From assembly GCA_910578865.1 (NCBI GenBank), contig CAJTRM010000013.1, forward strand, positions 25,539 to 89,538: a stretch of 64,000 nucleotides of DNA, given 5' to 3'. Shown piece by piece: positions 48,870 to 57,818 of this stretch. Made by a program: the position numbers and the translations under genes. The number at the start of each line of letters is the position of its first letter. Position 1 is the first letter of the stretch. Origin of the DNA: an uncultured Dorea sp. Its GTDB lineage: Bacteria > Bacillota_A > Clostridia > Lachnospirales > Lachnospiraceae. The notes beneath the pieces are model-generated. The model saw only the letters and a program-made list of their open reading frames with translations, did no database searches and was not told the origin of the DNA.

Positions 48870-49319
48870 CTACAAGACAATTTTACTGATTTTATCCATT
48901 ACTCTGACGGTATCGTCCACACTTCTTATCGCGCACATGATCGTGTCGTCACCGGCAATACTCCCCACCACCTCATTCCACTTCATGGCGTCAATCGCCG
49001 CACAGACCGCCATAGCCATCCCCGCTACTGTTTTGATCACCAGGATGTTCTGGGCCATGTCCATAGAGACAAAGCCGTCTCTGAGCACACGTATGTACTT
49101 TTCGCCCATCCCCTGCTCCGTACTCTGATGCACTGCATACCTCTGTTTACCGTCTTCAGCAGGAATCTTGGTAAGCTTCAGATCTCTGATATCCCTGGAA
49201 ACAGTAGCCTGTGTCACTTTGAATCCCTCCTGATTCAGATAATCCGCCAGTTCTTCCTGTGTCTCAATCTGGTATTGATTGATCAGTTCGATGATCTTCG
49301 CATGCCTGTTTACTTTCAT
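48870..49319 (-). CDS. argR: Arginine repressor ArgR/AhrC
   Basis: A 149-residue hexameric regulator of arginine metabolism. Seen: the winged-helix N-terminus with VTQATVSRDIRDLKLTKI near residue 34 and the arginine-binding C-terminus with AGDDTIMCAIRSVDDTVRVM near residue 118. The placement before recN is the classical one. argH in this window would be a natural target, though no ARG box was found there. Confidence 0.96.
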   Translation of the reverse strand: MKVNRHAKIIELINQYQIETQEELADYLNQEGFKVTQATVSRDIRDLKLTKIPAEDGKQRYAVHQSTEQGMGEKYIRVLRDGFVSMDMAQNILVIKTVAGMAMAVCAAIDAMKWNEVVGSIAGDDTIMCAIRSVDDTVRVMDKISKIVL

Positions 49320-49323
49320 GATT

Positions 49324-50157
49324 TTAATTTCCTTTCATCTTTCTGCGCAATATTTCCAAAAAGCTGACCTTACTAAGCTTCATAATCCGTGTAGATGCAG
49401 CGGCCTTATGTACCCGCACTTTATCCCCGGTAAACAGTGTCACCATATCGGCTCCGTCGAATGCAACGGACACTTCTTCCGTAGATCCGTTTCTCCCCTT
49501 CCCGATTTCTATTACAATCTCATCCTCACCGGACAGGACGATACTGCTGGTATTCAGGGCATGGGGACAGATCGGTGTGATTACTATCAGAGAGGCCGTA
49601 GGTTCCACGATAGGGCCCCCTGCCGACAGGTTATATGCGGTAGACCCTGTGGGAGTCGAAAGGATGATCCCGTCTGCCTCATAGGAATGGAGCAGTTCTC
49701 CATTTACGAACAGACGAAAGTGGATAACCCGCAAGACACCTTTTCTGGAAACAACAATATCATTCAAAGCTACATCCGCATTGCCGTTCTCAAAGATCCC
49801 CTCCAGCATCATCCTTCCCTCCAGAGAATAATCTCCCTTGAGGATCTGTTCAACAGCCTCGCCGATATGATTGACCTCCACTTCTGTCAGATAGCCGAGA
49901 GTTCCCATATTAATCCCCAGGATCGGAATATCGCGGCCTTCCAGCGCCCTGGCCGCCTCAATAAAGCTTCCGTCCCCGCCGATCACGATCGCACAGTCTA
50001 TATCCTGTGGGATTTCTTCCTTAATGATTCTTTTTACTCTGTCCTTTTTACAGAGAGTACAGACCTTCCCGGCCGCCTCCAGAAGTTCTTTCACCTGGCC
50101 GGTAACTACAAATTCTGTATCCTTGCCGTCATTCGTGACTATGAAAAAATGTTCCAT
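49324..50157 (-). CDS. nadK: NAD kinase
   Basis: Phosphorylates NAD to NADP. It has 277 residues. Seen: the GGDGS motif in VIGGDGSFIEAARALEG near residue 58, NMGTLGYLTEV near residue 83, and the C-terminal SPTGSTAYNLSAGGPIV near residue 168. Normal length. Insertion between tlyA and argR is common in Clostridia and absent in B. subtilis. It ends four bases before argR. Confidence 0.96.
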   Translation of the reverse strand: MEHFFIVTNDGKDTEFVVTGQVKELLEAAGKVCTLCKKDRVKRIIKEEIPQDIDCAIVIGGDGSFIEAARALEGRDIPILGINMGTLGYLTEVEVNHIGEAVEQILKGDYSLEGRMMLEGIFENGNADVALNDIVVSRKGVLRVIHFRLFVNGELLHSYEADGIILSTPTGSTAYNLSAGGPIVEPTASLIVITPICPHALNTSSIVLSGEDEIVIEIGKGRNGSTEEVSVAFDGADMVTLFTGDKVRVHKAAASTRIMKLSKVSFLEILRRKMKGN

Positions 50158-50170
50158 ACCTTTGTTTCCC

Positions 50171-50980
50171 TTACGTCTTCGCTAATGTTTCAAATGCCTG
50201 TCCTGCCGTTCCTTCAATATCCACCTGATCTGAAAGAGCTCCGCACCCCTCACATTTTTTCAGATGGACAAGATATTCTATATTCCCTTCCGGCCCCCGG
50301 ATGGGAGAAAAAGACAGCTCAAGTACATCAAAACCGATGGATCTTGCATAGTCTGCCACCCTGGTAATCACTTCCACATGCGTACTCTTCTCCCGGACCA
50401 CTCCTTTCTTCCCGACCTTTTCTCTTCCCGCCTCAAACTGCGGCTTGATCAGTGCTACTATCTCTCCGTCTTCCGACAGATAGTCCCGGATAGGTCCAAG
50501 CACCTTCGTGAGGGAAATAAAGGATACATCAATCGAAGAAAACTGAACCGGCTCTCCGATATCCTCCGGCTTCACATACCGGATATTTGTTTTCTCCATA
50601 CAGACCACACGCTCATCCTGGCGAAGCTTCCAGTCAAGCTGCCCTCTCCCCACATCAATGGCAAACACCTTTGCTGCCCCGTTCTGAAGCATGCAGTCTG
50701 TAAATCCGCCGGTGGAAGCTCCCACGTCTGTGCAGATCCTGCCGGACACACTCACGTCAAAATTTTTAAGAGCCTTTTCAAGCTTAAGCCCGCCCCGGCT
50801 TACATACGGCATTGTACTGCCTCTGACTTCTATCTTCGATTCCTCCGGAAATGCCGTACCCGGCTTATCTTCTTTCTGACCTTCCACATACACATTCCCC
50901 GACATAATGATTGCCTTTGCCTTCTCCCTGGAGGCTGCCAGATTTCTCCTTACCAGCAGGACGTCCAACCGTTCTTTCAT
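50171..50980 (-). CDS. tlyA: TlyA family rRNA 2'-O-methyltransferase
   Basis: A 269-residue protein with an N-terminal S4 RNA-binding domain (ERLDVLLVRRNLAASREKAK) and a C-terminal FtsJ-type SAM methyltransferase: CTDVGASTGGFTDCMLQNGA near residue 82 and VALIKPQFE near residue 178. Related TlyA enzymes methylate ribose of 16S and/or 23S rRNA cytidines. It starts eight bases after dxs, in the conserved dxs-tlyA-argR-recN order. Confidence 0.93.
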   Translation of the reverse strand: MKERLDVLLVRRNLAASREKAKAIIMSGNVYVEGQKEDKPGTAFPEESKIEVRGSTMPYVSRGGLKLEKALKNFDVSVSGRICTDVGASTGGFTDCMLQNGAAKVFAIDVGRGQLDWKLRQDERVVCMEKTNIRYVKPEDIGEPVQFSSIDVSFISLTKVLGPIRDYLSEDGEIVALIKPQFEAGREKVGKKGVVREKSTHVEVITRVADYARSIGFDVLELSFSPIRGPEGNIEYLVHLKKCEGCGALSDQVDIEGTAGQAFETLAKT

Positions 50981-50987
50981 CTCCGTC

Positions 50988-52850
50988 TTACAACTCCTTA
51001 TATGCCTCTAATATCTTCTCTACTACAGATTCCTGGTCAAGTCCTGTCTCTTTTCTGAGAAGATCTACGTTTCCATGCTCCACATAATTATCCGGAAGGG
51101 AGATCAGAACCACCTTCACATCCAGGTTATTCCCGGCGGCACATTCCAGCACACGCATACCATAGCCCCCGGCTTTTACATTCTCCTCCATCACCGCGAT
51201 CAGCCTGTGATTCTGTGCAAGCTCCAGAATCATCTCCTCATCTACCGGTTTTACAAAGCGGCCGTTGACAAGGGTACAGGAAAATCCCTGATCCTTCAGC
51301 ACAAGACGTACCTTCGACGCCTCTTCAAACATATGTCCCATGCTGATGATGGCAATATCACTTTCCCGATAGATCATCTCGCTCTTTCCGTAGATAATAG
51401 GACTTCTGAATTCCTTCCCTCCGTCATAAGCGGTTCCCCGCGGATACCGGACTGCCACCGGCCCCTCCCAGGAAACGGCAAATCTCAGCATGTCCGCAAG
51501 TTCCCACTTATGCTTCGGTGAAAGCACCGTCATATTCGGAATGCTGCCAAGAAACGAAAGGTCAAAAATCCCCTGATGGGTCTCTCCGTCACTTCCTACA
51601 AGTCCGGCCCGGTCCACCGCAAAAACAACCGGAAGGTTCTGAAGCGCCACGTCATGGATGATCTGGTCATACGCTCTCTGCAAAAAAGAAGAATAAACCG
51701 CAACTACCGGTTTGATACCGCCTGCCGCAAGACCTGCCGCAAATGTTACCGCATGCTCCTCTGCAATGCCGACGTCAAAAAAACGCTCCGGAAACATTCC
51801 ACGGAACCTTGACAGCCCTGTACCATCTTCCATTGCAGCCGTGATTGCAGCAATGCGGTCATCCTTCATCGCCTCGTCGCACAGCACCTTCCCGAATACA
51901 TCCGTGTAGCTGTCCCTGGAGCTCTTAGAAGCAACCTCTCCCGTCTCAATATCAAACGGGCTGATCCCGTGAAATTTGCCCGGCTCCGCCTCTGCCGGCG
52001 TATAGCCTTTCCCTTTTTTGGTCAATATATGAAGAAGAACAGGCCCCCTGATCTTCTTTGCCTCACGGAAAGCCTTGCAGAGCGTACCGACATCATGCCC
52101 TTTTACCGGCCCCAGATATGTAATTCCCATATCTTCAAAGAACATCCCCGGCACTATCAGCTGTTTGATACTGCTTTTCGTCTTTCGGATCTTGTCAATC
52201 AGAGGATTCCCTACAAAAGGAATCCTCTCAAGCGTACTTGTGACCCCTTTTTTCAGCCCTGTATAAAGATCTGCCGTCCGTATTCTGTCCAGATATTTCG
52301 ACATGCCCCCCACATTCTCGGAAATAGACATATGGTTATCATTAAGCACAATAATAAAATTGGTCTCCAGCTGGGCGGCATTATTAAGCGCCTCATACGC
52401 CATACCACCGGTCAGGGACCCGTCTCCGATCACCGATATCACGTTATAGTCTTCCTTCTTAAGATCTCTTGCCTTCACATATCCGAGTCCGGCTGAGACA
52501 GAAGTGGAACTGTGCCCGGTGTCAAAAGCATCGCACACACTTTCTTTTCTTTTTGGGAAACCGCTCATTCCTCCATATTGGCGCAGAATGTCAAACCCTT
52601 CCTTTCTCCCGGTAAGAAGCTTATGGGTATAGGACTGATGCCCCACGTCCCAGATCATTTTATCCTGTGGGAGGTCAAATACCAGATGCATTGCGATCGT
52701 AAGCTCTACCACGCCCAGATTGGAAGCAAGATGCCCTCCTGTTTTACTGATCTTTTCAATCAGAAACTCCCGGATCTCATCTGCAAGTTCAGTGATCTCT
52801 TCCATATTCAGATTTTTAATATCATTTTCTTTTTGTATGCGCTCTAACAT
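50988..52850 (-). CDS. dxs: 1-deoxy-D-xylulose-5-phosphate synthase
   Basis: Thiamine-diphosphate enzyme that condenses pyruvate with glyceraldehyde 3-phosphate, the first step of the MEP isoprenoid pathway. It has 620 residues. Seen: SNLGVVELTIAMHLVFDLP near residue 45, the TPP motif GDGSLTGGMAYEALNN near residue 142, and the pyrimidine domain with AEEHAVTFAAGLAAGG near residue 365. GAGGAC precedes the ATG. It follows ispA, giving a compact isoprenoid pair. Confidence 0.97.
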   Translation of the reverse strand: MLERIQKENDIKNLNMEEITELADEIREFLIEKISKTGGHLASNLGVVELTIAMHLVFDLPQDKMIWDVGHQSYTHKLLTGRKEGFDILRQYGGMSGFPKRKESVCDAFDTGHSSTSVSAGLGYVKARDLKKEDYNVISVIGDGSLTGGMAYEALNNAAQLETNFIIVLNDNHMSISENVGGMSKYLDRIRTADLYTGLKKGVTSTLERIPFVGNPLIDKIRKTKSSIKQLIVPGMFFEDMGITYLGPVKGHDVGTLCKAFREAKKIRGPVLLHILTKKGKGYTPAEAEPGKFHGISPFDIETGEVASKSSRDSYTDVFGKVLCDEAMKDDRIAAITAAMEDGTGLSRFRGMFPERFFDVGIAEEHAVTFAAGLAAGGIKPVVAVYSSFLQRAYDQIIHDVALQNLPVVFAVDRAGLVGSDGETHQGIFDLSFLGSIPNMTVLSPKHKWELADMLRFAVSWEGPVAVRYPRGTAYDGGKEFRSPIIYGKSEMIYRESDIAIISMGHMFEEASKVRLVLKDQGFSCTLVNGRFVKPVDEEMILELAQNHRLIAVMEENVKAGGYGMRVLECAAGNNLDVKVVLISLPDNYVEHGNVDLLRKETGLDQESVVEKILEAYKEL

Positions 52851-52864
52851 ACGGAACGTCCTCT

Positions 52865-53767
52865 CTATCTATCTCTGTGAATCAACTGCACAAGCAACTC
52901 TTCCAGAAATTCATTTTCTCCCGGCAGCTCCTGAAGGAGGCCGATTGCCTTCTCTGACCTTTCCCTCACGATCTGAGCCGCATTTTCTATCCCAAGCAAA
53001 GTTACATATGTGGTCTTTTCATTTTTTTCATCACTGTGTACCGGCTTTCCAAGCACTTCCCTTGTACTTGTTACATCCAGAATGTCATCCTGGATCTGGA
53101 AAGCTACCCCGACATTTCTGGCAATCTGCTCTGTCACCTTTACCTCCTCCTCGGAGGCTCCTCCAAGAATTGCACCGATCATCATAGATGCCTCGATCAG
53201 AGCCGAGGTCTTAAGCTCATAAATGGTATCCAGCACTTCTTTTTTCACGTCATGTCCGGTATTTTTCACGTCAATGACCTGACCGCCGATCATCCCGTAG
53301 ATGCCGGCCTTTTCACTCAGGACTCCCAGGGCTCTCCCGATCAGCAGGCTGTCCTCGGGCTCTGTCACAAATGCTTTAAACGCTGTCTCAAATGCATAGT
53401 TCAGCAGAGCGTCTCCGGCCAGTATCCCCAGGTCTTCCCCGTACACTACATGCGTCGTCCTTCTCCCCCGCCGGTAATCGTCATTATCCATAGCCGGCAG
53501 GTCATCATGTACCAGAGAATACGTGTGGATCATCTCAATGGCCGCCATAAACGGACGTATGGCTTTCGATCTCCCCTGAAATAAGTCAAAGGTCTCCTTC
53601 ATCATCATCGGCCTGAGCCGTTTGCCTCCCGCCAGAAGGCTATATGCCATTGCCTCCATGATTACCTTCTGGTATCCCCGCTGCCTCGGAAGATATTCCT
53701 GCAGGATATCTTCAATCTGACGGATCTTCGTCTTCTGTATTTCACCAAAATTAATCTTTGAATTCAT
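52865..53767 (-). CDS. ispA: Farnesyl/geranyl diphosphate synthase (polyprenyl synthetase)
   Basis: Condenses IPP and DMAPP to C10-C15 chains. It has 300 residues from MNSKINFGEIQKTK at 53767 (AGAAGGAG upstream); this start lies inside the last 17 bases of xseB, so translation is coupled. Seen: first Asp-rich motif VHDDLPAMDNDDYRRG near residue 85 and second DDILD motif QIQDDILDVTSTREVLGKP near residue 225. Both are intact. Confidence 0.95.
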   Translation of the reverse strand: MNSKINFGEIQKTKIRQIEDILQEYLPRQRGYQKVIMEAMAYSLLAGGKRLRPMMMKETFDLFQGRSKAIRPFMAAIEMIHTYSLVHDDLPAMDNDDYRRGRRTTHVVYGEDLGILAGDALLNYAFETAFKAFVTEPEDSLLIGRALGVLSEKAGIYGMIGGQVIDVKNTGHDVKKEVLDTIYELKTSALIEASMMIGAILGGASEEEVKVTEQIARNVGVAFQIQDDILDVTSTREVLGKPVHSDEKNEKTTYVTLLGIENAAQIVRERSEKAIGLLQELPGENEFLEELLVQLIHRDR

Positions 53768-53966
53768 GCGTTTCTCCTTCTTGATCCAATACAAGCATCT
53801 TCTTTTCCACCTTATCAATCTTGCTGCTGCATTCCTTCAGCATATCCATCCCCTTATGATAAAGGCTGAATGATTCTTCCAGCGAAACGTCCTCCTGCTC
53901 CATTGCCGTTATAACATCCTCAAGCCCTGTAAAAAGTTCTTCCAGCGTCTGTGCTTTCTTAGCCAT
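53751..53966 (-). CDS. xseB: Exodeoxyribonuclease VII small subunit
   Basis: A 71-residue helical subunit that scaffolds XseA. Seen: LEELFTGLEDVITAMEQEDV and LEESFSLYHKGMDMLKECS, the family core. Its start overlaps the xseA stop by eight bases and its end overlaps ispA. Confidence 0.94.
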   Translation of the reverse strand: MAKKAQTLEELFTGLEDVITAMEQEDVSLEESFSLYHKGMDMLKECSSKIDKVEKKMLVLDQEGETHEFKD

Positions 53967-55170
53967 GTCTCTCCTCCTGTTTCTCCTCCGCCCTCACCAG
54001 GATCCTTCCGTCTGTCACATGTACGGTCAGGCGGTCTCCTTCTTTCACCTGATAAATGCTCTTGATTGCCGTTCCTGCCTCTCCCTCTACATAGGAAAAA
54101 CCTTGATTCAGCCGCTGGAGCGGAGACAGGCTTTTCATTTTCTCAAGGTCAATAGCCAATCTGACCCTTGCATCCTTTAACCCTGCCTGCATCCGCACAC
54201 GCAGCCTGTCCTCGCATTCCGCAAGCCTCTGCCGGTGCTCACGGATCTGATTCCCCGGATGCAGATACCCGATCCTTGTCTGGAAACCCTTGAGCTTCAT
54301 CCTCTTGACCTGAAGCTGCTGCATAAGGATACGCTGCATCCTTATCCTTGCATTCTCCAGAGTATGCTCCGCCTGAAAATAATCATATACCGCAAGCTCT
54401 GCCGCCGCTGAAGGCGTCGGAGCACGAAGATCCGCCGCATAATCCGCGATCGTGGTGTCTGTCTCATGCCCGACCGCAGAGATGACCGGCGTCCTGCACT
54501 CAAAGATGGCCCGCGCCACATCCTCCTCATTAAATGCCCACAAATCTTCCATGGATCCGCCGCCTCGTCCTGCGATAATCACATCCACACCAAAATCATC
54601 CAGCATACGGATTCCCTTCACGATGCTTTCCTTCGCACCCTCTCCCTGCACCAGTGCTGGATACAGCACAAGCCGGACAAAAGGGTTTCGCCTCCCTGCA
54701 ATATTCATAATATCCCGGATCGCGGCGCCTGTAGGGGCTGTTACGATTCCGATCCGCCCCGCATATTTCGGTATCGGCTTCTTATATTCCTGAGCAAACA
54801 TCCCCATCTCCATGAGTTCCTGTTTCAATGCCTGAAAGCGCTCAAAGAGGACCCCTTCTCCGTCCAGCCTGATCTCCTTTGCATACAGCTGATAAGATCC
54901 GCTTCTCTCATATACGCTTACCGCACCGAGCACGACCACCTGCTGTCCTTCACTCATACGAAAAGCGAGCCCGCCTCGCTGCCCGGCAAACATGACGCAG
55001 GCAATCGTTCCGGACTCGTCCTTCAACGAAAAATATATATGTCCTGATGTATGGTACTTACAATTTGACACCTCACCCTTTACATAGATACTATTCAGCA
55101 TATAGTCCTGGGTGAACATGTTCTTAATGTAGGCATTTACCTGTTTTACAGTATATACATTCCGTGCCAT
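53959..55170 (-). CDS. xseA: Exodeoxyribonuclease VII large subunit
   Basis: Digests single-stranded DNA in both directions and acts in mismatch repair. It has 403 residues. Seen: an N-terminal OB fold (YVKGEVSNCKYHTSGHIYFS), the catalytic core GRIGIVTAPTGAAIRDIMN near residue 132, IIAGRGGGSMEDLWAFNEE near residue 185 and SAVGHETDTTIADYAADLRA near residue 235. A long C-terminal coiled coil follows. GAGGTGA is the ribosome site. Confidence 0.96.
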   Translation of the reverse strand: MARNVYTVKQVNAYIKNMFTQDYMLNSIYVKGEVSNCKYHTSGHIYFSLKDESGTIACVMFAGQRGGLAFRMSEGQQVVVLGAVSVYERSGSYQLYAKEIRLDGEGVLFERFQALKQELMEMGMFAQEYKKPIPKYAGRIGIVTAPTGAAIRDIMNIAGRRNPFVRLVLYPALVQGEGAKESIVKGIRMLDDFGVDVIIAGRGGGSMEDLWAFNEEDVARAIFECRTPVISAVGHETDTTIADYAADLRAPTPSAAAELAVYDYFQAEHTLENARIRMQRILMQQLQVKRMKLKGFQTRIGYLHPGNQIREHRQRLAECEDRLRVRMQAGLKDARVRLAIDLEKMKSLSPLQRLNQGFSYVEGEAGTAIKSIYQVKEGDRLTVHVTDGRILVRAEEKQEERHG

Positions 55171-55185
55171 TGTTCACCTCTTCCG

Positions 55186-55584
55186 TCAATCTGCAAGCTT
55201 TGCAAGCACTCCGTTTACAAAAGAGGGACCGTCCTCACCGCTGTATTTCTTTGCGAGTTCTACCGCCTCATCAATCGCCACGCCCACCGGCACATCATCG
55301 TCCCACTGCATCTCATAAACGGCCACCCTCAGAATACTCAGATCCACCTTATTCATCCGGGTCGTCTTCCATCCCTTTGTATGCTCGTTGACCATGCGGT
55401 CAATCTCCGGTATCTTCTGCGCAATCTGCTGTGCCTTTGTACGGATGTATTCCAAATCCTTTTCTTTTGCATCCTCAAGCTGGTCAAAATACAGTTTCAG
55501 CTGCTGAGGCATCTCATCCTCTTCGTTAAACTCCACCCCGAACACCAGCCTGAAGATATGCTCCCTGAGCTCCGATCTCTTCAC
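55186..55584 (-). CDS. nusB: Transcription antitermination factor NusB
   Basis: A 132-residue RNA-binding partner of NusE in rRNA antitermination. Seen: KRSELREHIFRLVFGVEF start and the C-terminal VGVAIDEAVELAKKYSGEDG, PSFVNGVLAKL. The start codon is GTG at 55584, directly after the TAA of the Asp23 gene, with CCGGAGGAAG before it. Confidence 0.95.
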   Translation of the reverse strand: MKRSELREHIFRLVFGVEFNEEDEMPQQLKLYFDQLEDAKEKDLEYIRTKAQQIAQKIPEIDRMVNEHTKGWKTTRMNKVDLSILRVAVYEMQWDDDVPVGVAIDEAVELAKKYSGEDGPSFVNGVLAKLAD

Positions 55585-55968
55585 TTATGCTTCCTCCGGC
55601 ATCTGTACTCCGGCTACACGGATATTCACATCGGCAACCTCAAGGCCTGTCATATTCTCAATTGCTGCTTTTACCTTCTCCTGCACCTTCCCAGTGATCT
55701 CCCGGATGTTATAGCCATATTTTAAATTGAGTGCCAGAGATACTGTGACAATTCCCTCCAGCACATCCACTTTAACCCCTTTATTCAAAGACTTCATGCC
55801 AAGCCTGCTGATCAGCTCCCTGGTTGCATTACCGGCCATAGATGCAACTCCGTCCACTTCCATTGCCGCAAGCCCTGCAATAATTGCAACCACCTCATCT
55901 GCGATCTTTACCTCGCCGATGTTCTGATCTGTTTTTATAGTATACGCATTCCTCTCTTCTTTTCCCAT
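55585..55968 (-). CDS. Asp23/Gls24 family protein (YqhY-like)
   Basis: A 127-residue cytoplasmic protein of the Asp23 family. Seen: GEVKIADEVVAIIAGLAAME near residue 18 and VSLALNLKYGYNIREITGKV near residue 75. In B. subtilis YqhY, next to accBC and nusB, affects acetyl-CoA carboxylase; here the acc genes are not adjacent. It has a good promoter of its own and AGGAGG before the ATG. Confidence 0.93.
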   Translation of the reverse strand: MGKEERNAYTIKTDQNIGEVKIADEVVAIIAGLAAMEVDGVASMAGNATRELISRLGMKSLNKGVKVDVLEGIVTVSLALNLKYGYNIREITGKVQEKVKAAIENMTGLEVADVNIRVAGVQMPEEA

Positions 55969-56004
55969 GTTCTTAAACCTCCTGTCTGGTTTTCACTTCC
56001 TTTT

Positions 56005-56032
56005 ATTATAACAAATTTCTGTTCTTTTGCAA
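56005..56032 (-). promoter_or_regulatory. Sigma-A promoter of the asp23-nusB-xseA run
   Basis: On the minus strand: -35 TTGCAA (56032-56027), 16 bases, -10 TATAAT (56010-56005), 36 bases before the Asp23 gene. Confidence 0.7.
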
Positions 56033-56061
56033 AGGAAACAGCACAAAATATTTCGGAATAG

Positions 56062-57663
56062 TTACCGGCCGAACTCCGACAAGATCAATCCCTCGTTCCT
56101 CTCCTGCGTCATGCGGATGCTCCACTCATTGACAAAAAGAAGAAGCGGCCTGTCCTTTAAATCTTTGATCTTCTTCATATCAGAAGTCCCGGACAGCTTA
56201 TCCATATTGACCTCTTCATTTTCAATCCAGCGGATATACTCATACGGAAGGCTGTCCATGCGGATCTCTACATTATATTCATTTTCCAGCCTGTATTTCA
56301 GCACGTCAAACTGGAGCACGCCCACAACTCCTACAATAATCTCTTCCATACCGGTGTTGTACTCCTGAAAGATCTGGATCGCGCCTTCCTGTGCAATCTG
56401 GTTGATCCCTTTCACAAACTGTTTGCGCTTCATTGTATCCACCTGGCGCACTCTTGCAAAATGCTCCGGCGCAAACGTAGGGATTCCTTCATATGCAAAT
56501 TTCTTTGGGGAGTTGGTCAAGGTATCTCCGATGGAAAAAATGCCCGGATCAAATACCCCGATAATATCTCCGCCGCAGGCTTCCTGTACCATATGCCGCT
56601 CACTTGCCATCATCTGCTGCGGCTGGGAAAGCCTGACTTTTTTTCCTCCCTGGATATGGAACACATCCATACCGGCTTGAAACTCTCCCGAACAGATACG
56701 CATAAATGCAATCCGGTCCCTGTGGGCCTTATTCATATTTGCCTGGATCTTAAACACAAACGCAGAGAACTCTTCTTCCACCATAGGGTCAATGACTCCC
56801 TGATCCGACATCCTCGGCAGAGGAGACGAGGTCATCTTCAGGAAATGCCGGAGAAATGTCTCTACTCCGAAATTGGTAAGGGCAGAGCCGAAAAATACCG
56901 GAGATAGTTCTCCTTTACTTACAAGCTCCTGGTCAAACTCTGCGCCCGCTCCGTCCTGAAGCTCAATTTCCTCCTCAAGCTTACGCTTCTGCTCTTCCTT
57001 CAGCAGACTGTCGATCTCAGGATCCGAAAGGTCTACCTTTCTTACTTCTCCCTGGGTAGTACCCTTGTGGGTATCGGAGAAAAGCTCTATTTTCTTTGTA
57101 TTTCTGTCGTACACCCCTTTGAACTCTTTGCCGGAGCCGATGGGCCAGTTCACCGGACAAGTCGCGATCCCCAGTTCATTTTCGATGTCATCCAGAAGTT
57201 CAAACGTGTCCATGGCTTCGCGGTCCATCTTGTTGATAAATGTAAAAATCGGGATATGTCTCATGGTACATACCTTGAACAGCTTTCTTGTCTGCGCCTC
57301 CACCCCCTTGGACGCATCTATGACCATCACCGCAGAATCCGCAGCCATCAGGGTACGGTATGTGTCCTCTGAAAAGTCCTGATGCCCCGGTGTATCCAGG
57401 ATATTGATGCAGAATCCGCCGTAATTAAACTGCAGGACGGAAGATGTAACCGAAATACCTCTCTCCTTTTCAATCTCCATCCAGTCAGACACCGCGTGCT
57501 TCGCCGTTGCCTTCCCCTTGACGCTCCCCGCCTGATTGATGGCTCCTCCGTACAGCAGGAACTTCTCCGTCAGGGTTGTCTTACCCGCATCCGGATGGGA
57601 AATGATGGCAAATGTTCTTCTCTTTTCTATCTCTTTTCTCACTTCATTTGATAACTGTGACAT
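56062..57663 (-). CDS. prfC: Peptide chain release factor 3
   Basis: A GTPase that removes RF1/RF2 from the ribosome after termination. It has 533 residues from MSQLSNEVRKEIEKRR at 57663; a TTG three codons earlier sits too close to the GGAGAG. Seen: G1 ISHPDAGKTTLTEKFLLYGG near residue 22, DTPGHQDFSEDTYRTL, NKMDR and the domain II/III remainder. It is set off by a promoter and the upstream terminator as a single gene. Its presence between nusB and spoIIIA is not the B. subtilis order. Confidence 0.96.
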   Translation of the reverse strand: MSQLSNEVRKEIEKRRTFAIISHPDAGKTTLTEKFLLYGGAINQAGSVKGKATAKHAVSDWMEIEKERGISVTSSVLQFNYGGFCINILDTPGHQDFSEDTYRTLMAADSAVMVIDASKGVEAQTRKLFKVCTMRHIPIFTFINKMDREAMDTFELLDDIENELGIATCPVNWPIGSGKEFKGVYDRNTKKIELFSDTHKGTTQGEVRKVDLSDPEIDSLLKEEQKRKLEEEIELQDGAGAEFDQELVSKGELSPVFFGSALTNFGVETFLRHFLKMTSSPLPRMSDQGVIDPMVEEEFSAFVFKIQANMNKAHRDRIAFMRICSGEFQAGMDVFHIQGGKKVRLSQPQQMMASERHMVQEACGGDIIGVFDPGIFSIGDTLTNSPKKFAYEGIPTFAPEHFARVRQVDTMKRKQFVKGINQIAQEGAIQIFQEYNTGMEEIIVGVVGVLQFDVLKYRLENEYNVEIRMDSLPYEYIRWIENEEVNMDKLSGTSDMKKIKDLKDRPLLLFVNEWSIRMTQERNEGLILSEFGR

Positions 57664-57714
57664 AGTTCTCAACTCTCCTAAGCATATTATATCCGCTAAA
57701 ACGCACTGTTAATC

Positions 57715-57743
57715 AGTATAGCACATCTTGCGCGGATGCTCAA
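57715..57743 (-). promoter_or_regulatory. Sigma-A promoter of prfC
   Basis: On the minus strand: -35 TTGAGC (57743-57738), 17 bases, -10 TATACT (57720-57715), 51 bases before the ATG. Confidence 0.6.
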
Positions 57744-57770
57744 ATCATTTATTGCAGATATCCATCATTC

Positions 57771-57813
57771 AAAAAATGGCAACCACTCCCTTTGCAGGAG
57801 CAATTGCCATTTT
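57771..57813 (-). terminator. Terminator after the HExxH gene
   Basis: On the minus strand: AAAATGGCAA ... TTGCCATTTT, extended inward by CTCC/GGAG, followed by TTTTTT overlap. It lies five bases past the stop at 57819. Confidence 0.85.
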
Positions 57814-57818
57814 GGGCT

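Noticed and set aside
49279..50367. 362-codon plus-strand open frame
   Set aside because: Antisense to nadK and the end of tlyA, with Cys/His/Arg-rich nonsense composition and no ribosome site. The same applies to long antisense frames at 5542-6390, 7556-8533 and 13746-14576.
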